Source: Trichobilharzia regenti (Eukaryota > Platyhelminthes > Trematoda > Strigeidida > Schistosomatidae). From it: a stretch of 64,000 nucleotides of DNA. A program made the translations under genes and the position numbers. The notes under the pieces are model-generated. The model was not told where the DNA came from. It did not search any database and saw nothing but the letters and a program-made list of their open reading frames with translations. The first letter of the stretch is position 1. Every line of letters starts with the position of its first letter. Where the stretch lies: positions 138,833,632 to 138,897,631 of the forward strand of contig OX235270.1 of NCBI GenBank assembly GCA_944472135.2. The letters are read 5' to 3'. Shown piece after piece: positions 27,001 through 33,000 of the stretch.

Positions 27001-28540
27001 TAAATTAAAAACCAATCGCGACAAAGGTTGTTGGGAGGCAAACTTAGATCACTCGTGGAGAATTTGTATAACTTCCTATCATATTACAGCTTGCGCTGAC
27101 GACAGACGGATGACGAAAGCTTTGCGATTAAATCAGCCAGCCCAGAAAACACAATCAAATAAAAAACAATGACATCCATTAATCAGTATCTAAATTGATG
27201 TGTCAAACAAAACCTTACACTATCTTGTAATAAACTGATTCTAGCAGACCACATATAAAATTTCACTAACCTGTCCTTTGTAATTCGTTGGGATTCCTCC
27301 CATATTATAGTGAACAGTTGGTAAGACAGGAATAGGATCTCTTGTTACATCAACGCCAGCAAATATCTTTGCCGTCTCTGATATCCCAGGCAATCGGCTG
27401 TGAAGTTGCTCTGCCGGAAGATGGGAAAGCTGCAAATATATATGGTCATTCCTAGGGCCAACACCACGTCCTTCCCGAATTTCAATTGTCATGGCTCTTG
27501 AAACGACATCACGAGAAGCTAAGTCTTTGGCGTTAGGAGCATATCTTTCCATGAATCGTTCGCCTTTGCTATTTATAAGATATCCACCTTCACCACGACA
27601 TCCCTCAGTAATCAAGCACCCAGCACCGTAAATACCTAAGGATTTACACATAACTATACTCTTACCTGTAGGATGGAACTGGACGAACTCCATATCTTGA
27701 TTGGGCAAACCAGCTCTTGTAATCATAGCAGTCCCATCACCGGTGCATGTATGAGCTGATGTACATGAAAAGTAGGTGCGACCGTACCCCCTAAAACACT
27801 AGATTACAACCTGAAACATACCCTGTAGCAAGAACGGTGTTCCTTGCACGGAAACGATGTAACGTTCCATCTTCTAAGCATACAGCAATAACACCACGGC
27901 ATTCACCGTTTTCCATCAACAAATCCAAGACAAAATATTCAATAAAGTAACTAGCATCGTAGCGTAGCGACCGGCCATACAATGTGTGCAACAGTGAGTG
28001 CCCAGTGCGATCTGCAACTGCACAACACCTATGAGCCTGACCACCACGTCCATAGTCTATGCTTTGTCCACCAAAAGCCCGCTGATAAATTTTACCATTC
28101 TCCAGACGACTGAACGGCACTCCATAGTTTTCCAATTCAATAACCGCTTTTGGAGCTTCCTCACACATATATTGAATGGCATCTTGATCGCCCAGCCAAT
28201 CAGAGCCTTTAACAGTATCGTACATGTGGTAACGCCAGTCATCAGATTCCATATTGCCAAGAGCTGCATTTATGCCACCCTGTGCAGCGACAGTGTGCGA
28301 CCTAGTAGGGAATAACTTCGTAATAATCGCAGTCTTAAATCCTTCATTAGCAAGACCGAACCCTGCACGTAGACCTGCACCGCCTGCACCAACAACAACC
28401 GCATCGAATGAATGGTCAATGATGGTGTATCCACTTGAATGACTCAAATTCCTACACCTTGATCCCAGGCATGTGTTTAACGAATTGCTTAGTCTAGGAA
28501 TTTTACTAAGAGAGCGCGACAAAAGACTTAGATTCACCAT
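12845..28540 (-). CDS. SDHA: Succinate dehydrogenase flavoprotein subunit, mitochondrial
   Basis: Complex II flavoprotein: it oxidises succinate to fumarate with covalently bound FAD at the inner mitochondrial membrane, and in helminths may also run as fumarate reductase. Six minus-strand exons join in frame with GT-AG borders: 28540-27822, 27790-27666, 27635-27271, 24880-24605, 15468-15265 and 13108-12845 (TAG stop). The product is 650 aa, close to the ~660 of animal SDHA. The N terminus is basic and Ser-rich without acidic residues, as in a mitochondrial presequence. Visible motifs: the dinucleotide fold GAGGAG (51-56), FAD-linking His82 in [45 protein letters not shown], the catalytic-Arg region [10 protein letters not shown], and the C-terminal [14 protein letters not shown]. 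Introns measure 31, 30, 2390, 9136 and 2156 nt; the large ones hold retrotransposons, and the three best-supported insertions lie antisense. No defect is seen. Confidence 0.97.
13353..14290 (+). mobile_element. RTE-type 3' fragment in SDHA intron 5
   Basis: A plus-strand fragment carrying the end of an RTE reverse transcriptase frame ([23 protein letters not shown]) and the 3' untranslated region, including a gctacatgg motif near 14200 and cagtcagtcagt near 14261. The same type of 3' end recurs near 43490-43570, 45735-45800 and 46080-46150. It is a 5'-truncated insertion with stops after about 80 codons. It lies antisense to SDHA. Confidence 0.7.
14974..15085. repeat. Compound microsatellite (TATC)n-(TA)n-(GA)n
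   Basis: A run of TATC units passes into a long TA tract and ends in a GA tract. It lies in SDHA intron 5, about 180 bases from the exon at 15265. Such tracts are length-variable. Confidence 0.95.
15665..18900 (+). mobile_element. RTE-type non-LTR retrotransposon in SDHA intron 4 (copy D)
   Basis: A nearly full-length copy beginning with the leader shared with copy C (ctagcttgctagttttctag near 15669) and ending in (CAATAATAATAATTAT) near 18900. A single EEP endonuclease plus reverse transcriptase frame fills the interior. The tail contains ttgaagccctatgttccact, shared with the SINE at 4391-4632. The element lies inside the 9.1-kb SDHA intron in antisense orientation. Confidence 0.85.
15894..18730 (+). 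pseudogene. RTE endonuclease-reverse transcriptase (inactivated)
   Basis: The endonuclease (15894-16625) shows [36 protein letters not shown] and GSDHYLV. The RT follows with [40 protein letters not shown] and [10 protein letters not shown]. Damage is clear: a TAA at about 16623 where the family has a codon before DVGSDH, a TAG near 16983, a nonsense TGA with a frameshift near 17555, a 4-bp insertion near 18082 that destroys the catalytic FADD box, and a further frameshift near 18155. C-terminal homology ([20 protein letters not shown]) continues to about 18730 across two more frame changes. The copy cannot be active. Confidence 0.85.
18901..19541. other. Unassigned; probable 5' leader of the next LINE
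   Basis: No supportable gene. Part of it is probably the 5' untranslated region of the CR1-like element that follows, but I could not place its 5' end. Confidence 0.35.
19542..22388 (+). CDS. CR1-like endonuclease-reverse transcriptase, uninterrupted
   Basis: A 948-codon frame, or 933 if translation starts at the internal ATG at 19587, which I consider as likely. The EEP endonuclease occupies about 65-275: [10 protein letters not shown], catalytic LQETW (E101), ITGDFN (217-220) and NSDHC (268-271). The RT occupies about 460-760: [21 protein letters not shown], motif [13 protein letters not shown] (D608), [13 protein letters not shown] and the catalytic KYADDLT (694-697). The C-terminal region includes KYLGVTLS and [14 protein letters not shown]. 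All catalytic residues visible to me are present and no stop interrupts the frame. It resembles the schistosome SR1/CR1 type. No ORF1 is recognised upstream, so autonomy is uncertain. Confidence 0.85.
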   Translation: MHPVYCLPTYIYHLNMNSNRIIYSRNFINHLRPNDFHIPKKPRRKHRSGWQRALKRTPIHLTTVPVIMNTNCRSLPNKIMYLQSLMSTDTYHNTAIITLQETWLHELYDDNLISLKDFILFRQDRQCCNKKNGGGVATFIHSKWSVSNNVCFTFSNDFIDCITVKCRPKHLPKYKQIYITNMYISPSCSPSDLSNFADEFTMFAAANFDNSLSVITGDFNTSDCSFLEALGHTNIVKFPTRLDKTLDVVFTNDEGVYETRRRSPILNSDHCIVRVLPKIYSKTHIKIFSHLSTIAQQRSYTSDNLLNLRCMLKDTNWDLFYESTLDDSITNIMDYLKFCLDICCPKQTLFKRLDRFSSPHLKQLRRQKEMLYKCKDKLGLKKINAQIKSEIKNLNAIYNQTLLSCKSPISMWKFFNEITGNSKRCNVFPSCDVNALNLSFIRSPSTITTSNVTNLVADNFQDFNTLDVLKCLKTLKPSHSLGPDGIPAYVLKQCADALCFPLTNILNASFSENVVPVPWKDIKIVPVPKPGNSKNVKFRPIAITSPFLKLMEKLVLLKLEPSLKSFEDPKQFAYRQGRSTLDAAAVLHNSIVSSLDKGAKYVRCTFLDFTSAFDSVPRCLLLNKLSMTQTESWVTNWLHSYFSNRMQYTVYKGESSSAVLTEAGVPQGAVLSPLLFSFFLHDLPSSNDINFVKYADDLTVSLPVKCQSDCSKLNGFLSEISQWSKENGLTLNPSKCQTVNFTFRHKSDLNKLVSTHEVCNIDGTEIETKSEIKYLGVTLSSDLSWSSHILTISKKIFRLTFYIKKLRHSGVTQPLLLQFVNSRILPIILYCSPLVFPGLLKKDYTLLRRMLKVVSRVSSLPLSQLVNILVDRHMDSCEKWAKSILSDSQHPLHSQLSPCISSGKTRSLYRKLYARTSKYKNSSIPYLARVLCDKESIRRETFNLLNSQ
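22775..22780 (+). terminator. AATAAA near the CR1-like 3' end
   Basis: AATAAA lies 13 bases before the terminal CTTAT repeat. It could serve as polyadenylation signal or simply be part of the conserved LINE 3' end that the RT recognises. Confidence 0.5.
23360..23645 (+). pseudogene. RTE-type reverse transcriptase remnant
   Basis: Translation shows [28 protein letters not shown], then after a stop [19 protein letters not shown]. This matches the RT section that in related elements reads as 'W..SIVVP..KKG.....YRGISL...ASK.L..I.L.RL'. About 500 bases upstream may belong to the same remnant but cannot be aligned by eye. It is decayed. Confidence 0.55.
23646..24604. other. SDHA intron 4, end part; nothing recognised
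   Basis: No gene or repeat recognised between the RT remnant and the SDHA exon at 24605. Confidence 0.5.
24881..27270. other. SDHA: SDHA intron 3
   Basis: A 2390-nt AT-rich intron with GTTAGT donor and TTACAG acceptor on the minus strand. A stretch near 25668-25720 (ggatgacgtttcgaac followed by cataatcatatcg) resembles the repeat family inserted at 10868 and 44814. No coding content seen. Confidence 0.6.
27636..27665 (-). other. SDHA: SDHA intron 2, 30 nt, in frame without stop
   Basis: The complement begins GTAAGAGTATAG and ends ATCCTTAG. It is exactly 30 nt and contains no in-frame stop, so an ORF search reads through it and adds ten residues ([10 protein letters not shown]) between FHPTG and IYGAG. 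SDHA proteins have FHPTGIYGAG without an insert, which supports splicing. Confidence 0.88.
27791..27821 (-). other. SDHA: SDHA intron 1, 31 nt
   Basis: The complement begins GTATGTTTCAG and ends TTTTAG. Removing it joins ...ATG to GYGRTYF, restoring the conserved ATGGYGRTYF of SDHA. Reading through it gives a stop after ten codons. The phase is 2. Confidence 0.93.
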
Positions 28541-29443
28541 AATATGTTATACGTAAAGGACTGATTCAATGGAGGCGCCACACAGAGACGTCAATCAATA
28601 TCCAATATGTGCAAATCATTTGATTTCTTTCTCTCCTCTGAACGTTGTTAGATAATTCTCAATTTTTAGCGAATTTTCGCGTTAGGCCAGGAGAGACTGC
28701 TGGTTTGAAGAAATCATTCAGAATTTTCTATCAAATGTAAAATCATAGGAGTGCAGTTTAACCTAATTTGTCGCGTATCTGAGCTTCCATCTTCCTCTCA
28801 AAAGGGTAATTCCTAAAGACCAATAATTCTGAGAGTTACCACTTCATGAAAAGGACTATTGCCCCACTACTAATTGGCCCAATCTGGCTGGAAGATAAAA
28901 CGGAGAAATTTAGGGCCTACGATCACTTTATAGAAATCTACATATTATTGTAATGAACCTACCCTGCATAAAATAAGGAACTTTTCGTCGTTCCTAATGT
29001 GATAAGCCAGTTGTGCCGTTCCCTGAACTTTTGTAGCGGCAAATGATACCCCAAAATTATTGACCAGAGCACTCATCACCCTCACTGCTTGTTTAGCTGA
29101 AGGCTTCCGGCCAAGCATCCACGGCATCTGGTACTCTGTCGTGTCACGTTCATGCACGATCCCAAGCCAGCTAAGCAATCATCTCGCACTCGGATTCGGT
29201 CCCGAAACACATCTCGTAATTTGGACGATAGACTATCGTGTTTTGTTTTGCCTTTGGTCTACGCGGAATGAATACTATAGAAGTTGTGGATGGTAGATCT
29301 TGCATTAGTATACTTCGTACTATCCATGAACGTCAATACCGTCAGCCCCTAAGGACTAATTCCTTAAAGTCACTGGTCGGTAGTTTCGTTAATATTCATG
29401 ATTGGGTGCTGACCATCACCACTGAAGTTCACTAGTTAAAATG
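28541..29443. other. Region upstream of SDHA; no gene assigned
   Basis: This should contain the SDHA transcription start and promoter on the minus strand; I found no diagnostic element. A minus-strand 77-codon frame at 28945-29178 contains GRKPSAKQAVRVMSALVNN but matches nothing I recognise, so I leave it unannotated. Confidence 0.4.
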
Positions 29444-29639
29444 AAGCTTACTATAATTCTGAATTAAATCTCAGTAATTCTGAAATAATTCTAGCATCCT
29501 ATAGTGAGTAAATTCTGAATTTGTTCTGAAATGAACTGTTTAATGGCACAGGCTAGAACTCAGTGCTAGTTTTCAGCATGACTAGCGCTAATTCAGCACC
29601 GTATTCTTTTTTTTAGCATTGTCAGGAGTAGATCAGAAC

Positions 29640-29912
29640 CTACTGGGTTTGCTTATCAGGTTTATTTCAGCCCTTTCAGATCATTTTCAGCACTGACTCG
29701 CATTACTTTAGAACGAAAAGACTTAATTCAGCACATAGTGGAAATTTTTTCAGCCTAATTCAAGCCTTTGCAGATCGTATTAAGCACTGACTCGCATTAC
29801 TTTAGAACGAAAAGACTTAATTCAGCACATAGTGGAAATTTTTTCAGCCTAATTCAAGCCTTCGCAGACCGTATTCAGCACTTACTCGCTTTACCTTAGA
29901 ACGAAAAGACTT
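29640..29912 (+). repeat. 94-bp tandem repeat, about 2.5 copies
   Basis: The motif cactgactcgcattac recurs at 29691 and 29785, with a variant at 29879, giving a strict 94-base period. Each unit contains ttcagcac and catagtgg motifs also found near the right end of the putative transposon. It lies just inside the left inverted terminus. Confidence 0.85.
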
Positions 29913-30012
29913 CTACTTATTATCATCACCTGTGTCCTACGCCCGCGCAATTCAGAAAGAAATCAGTTTTTACAATTAAGAGACTTTTGTATTGATAAAC
30001 TGTAGTACAATG

Positions 30013-33000
30013 TCACTGCCATCCCGTCAATTGCGATCCACGGGTAGCATCCTGCAAATAAGCAAAATAAAATATTAGTGGGTGAAAAATTGTGCTGAGC
30101 ATTTACATTTGTCAATGGAGTTGAAGATTGAACGATCAATTCATGGTTGTTTGCTCAAAATCAACTTCCCCAATTTTCGCGGAGGCATCAATACGACAGT
30201 CATCGTCTCATCGGTCGCTGTTCAGAAAGAAGAGTGAAACATCGTCAGAAACCTTAGTTCGCTTATTCCTTTTATATGTTGGTGTAACAATAAACAAATC
30301 TAAAGCGGCAGATCAGTGTTTTGGTTTTTGCGTCCGTTATAACTAAGCGTTTCTGAGAAATCTTCGAAGAACAGCGTGGGCCCGAGCGTAGCGAGAGCTG
30401 GGCATTAACGGTTTATGAGACGTGATTGACAGTTTCTGACGATGGAAACAGATCTGGCGGATTCAAACAGTTGGTGAAAGTTTGGATAGTCGCCGTTCAT
30501 TTTTCCTGGTGCCGGTCAAGTCCTCTTTGAACAAGCAATATCTGGAACTCTTTTGGAATTGGGTCAAGTTCAACAATGCCTGGGTCAAAGAAGGGACAGA
30601 GTGTCTTGGATGCAAACAGGAAAGTAAGTCATGGTGACTTGTCTGTTAATTGTAACGATGTGTCTGATGTTAAGCATGACATGGTTGATGTTACTGTTTC
30701 GCCGTTCAGGGATAATAGGAACATCAAACTCCCTAAATTTGAACCACGGTGTTTTGATGGAAACCCTGTCGATTATTTACAATTTGTAAAGGAGTTTGAG
30801 ATCATGTTGAGTGGTTTTTTATTAAATGATGAATTGAAGTTAATGTATTTGATGAGATATTGCACTGGAGATGCTGCAAGAGCTATACAGTGCTGTAAGT
30901 TTATGAAGCCAAAAGAGGGCTACGATGAGGCTATGAGCATATTACGTCAAAGGTTTGGAAGACCTTCGATGATTGCAGGGAAATTATTCGAGGCTGTTAA
31001 GGGTAATGGTGGTCAATTACAGGATGACTCCCAGGCACTCACTGAGTTTTTAGATAATTTGCTAATTTACAAGAATGGAATGATTTCGATGAATCGAATG
31101 AGTGACCTCAACTCGAGTTTTATACTAGAAGTAATAGCAAGACGTCTACCTACTCGACTGCAAAGGAAGTGGGTGAAGATAAGCTCCCGTATGGAGGATG
31201 AGGGTATCGAGCCAAAGTTTGATGATATCCTGAAACTGGTAAAAGATAGTGTCAATCAATCTATGAGCAAGTTCGCCAGTCTATTACATCTCACCCCTAG
31301 AATAGAGCAGTCTGAGGGTAAAACGCAATCATTGATGACGAATAGGCCTCAGAGAGGTGGATATCGAGAAGGCTCCATGATGTCTAGTAATGCATATAGA
31401 CCTAGTGAGTGTAACAGGTTTCGTAGTACATCCTCAACAGATAAGTTACAAGATGCAAGACAAACACGGTTGTGTTTTACACGTGTGCAAGAGGTGCATA
31501 CAGAAGTGAACTGTGAACCGGTGAGCAAGTTCAGTGATAAGCTAAATGTAAACTCCAGGCCTGACTCCGAATTGTGTGACGATAACGGTGCGGTGAAGAA
31601 GTCTGTAGTTGCAACTGGTAAGCCGTTGTTGAATAAAGTGTCACAGAATAGAGTTGCTGCTTCAGAGTGCAGTTCTGACCCTACAAGTTTACAAGGTATT
31701 ACTAGTCAGAGTGAAGTTATAAAACCTTTTATGATTTGCGAGGAGGAACCAAAATTGTCTACTTCTGTTATTAAAGAGTTTGAAAATGATGAAGTTGACG
31801 GTAAAGTGAATATTCGTGATAATGATCATGATACTTCACAGTTGTCTTTGGTTGATCATGATGAGATGAGGGATATGCCTACTACTGCTAAGTTAAATAA
31901 AGGTTCTGTACAACTACAACGTGAAGTAGAATTGAACGCAGATGCAGTTCCAAAAGGTGTGCATACTTGTGAGACAGTCAGTGTAATTGATCAGCGTGTA
32001 GCCCACCTATCATCAGATGATAGTGCTAAACCCGAACTAGTAGTGAAAGACAGCAGTGGTGGTAATCTTGCAGTTGGACAACTATCTGAGAGCCGAACAA
32101 GAACAGCTTCTGATCCACCACTAAGTTCATCACCTTGTGTCACTCAGTCATCGTTGGTGCTGTCATCCACAATGAAACAGACACCCATCAACTCAAGTAT
32201 CTTGTGCAATGACTATGGTAGTATCAGTTCGTTTGAAAGGACGAATATCAATGGTCAGTTTAGTGTGGATAAGCCAAGTGTAAAGGAGAGAGTTATTGTT
32301 AAATTGACTTGCACGAATAAAGGCATTTCTAGTTTCAAGTTACTATTTGAATGTTATTATCTTTGGTGTAAATTACTCTGTTTCTACACTTGGTTGATGA
32401 GATATGTCGTGTGTTTGTTGGTCATCTATATTCTACGATACAATGACATGGGCGTGTTGCCGTTCAGATTTGAGGATATAGCTGATAGAAGGAAGTTAGC
32501 AAATGAACTCTGCGACGATTTTCCAACCTAGGGCGTCAACCTGAGAAGGGTTGTAGGCGTACTGCTGTAAGTCCTACAGTTCTTCAAAGGGTAGCGCATC
32601 AATGAGCAGTCCAATGTGCTTGGTGTGTGATTTTGTACATATGTTCATATTGTATATACTGAATTGATATCATCTGTCATCTAGCTGTTGGTAATTCTGT
32701 TTGTGTCCGGACGACTTCCACTTGGATCATCAACCTGAGAAGGAATGTAGGCGTACTGCTGTAAGTCCTACGGTTCTTCAAGGGTAGTTTGTCGTGTCAG
32801 AATCCACAACATTTGATGTGTTGATTGTACATATGTTTGTGTTAAATAGTTGTGTGAGTTCCAATTGATGTAATTGTTGGTTAATCTTGTTTGTGTCTGG
32901 ACATTCCACAACTTACAATCGTCAACCTGTGAAGGGTTGCAGGCGTACTGGTGTAAGTCCTCCAATTCTTCAAAATAATTCCACCAAGACATGATCCGCG

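Noticed and set aside
28945..29178. Minus-strand 77-codon frame as an exon of an unknown gene
   Set aside because: No partner exon, homology or clear splice acceptor could be identified.
29426..29430. CACTA at the left side and CACTG at the right side of the 29.4-36.8 kb block, suggesting classical CACTA ends
   Set aside because: The right-hand CACTG lies inside a LINE RT fragment (LFSLSYRP), outside the region of inverted similarity, so it is coincidental. The similarity begins at AAGCTTAC.
29640..29912. CRISPR-like repeat array
   Set aside because: The 94-bp units are contiguous direct repeats without spacers, in a eukaryotic transposon-like context.
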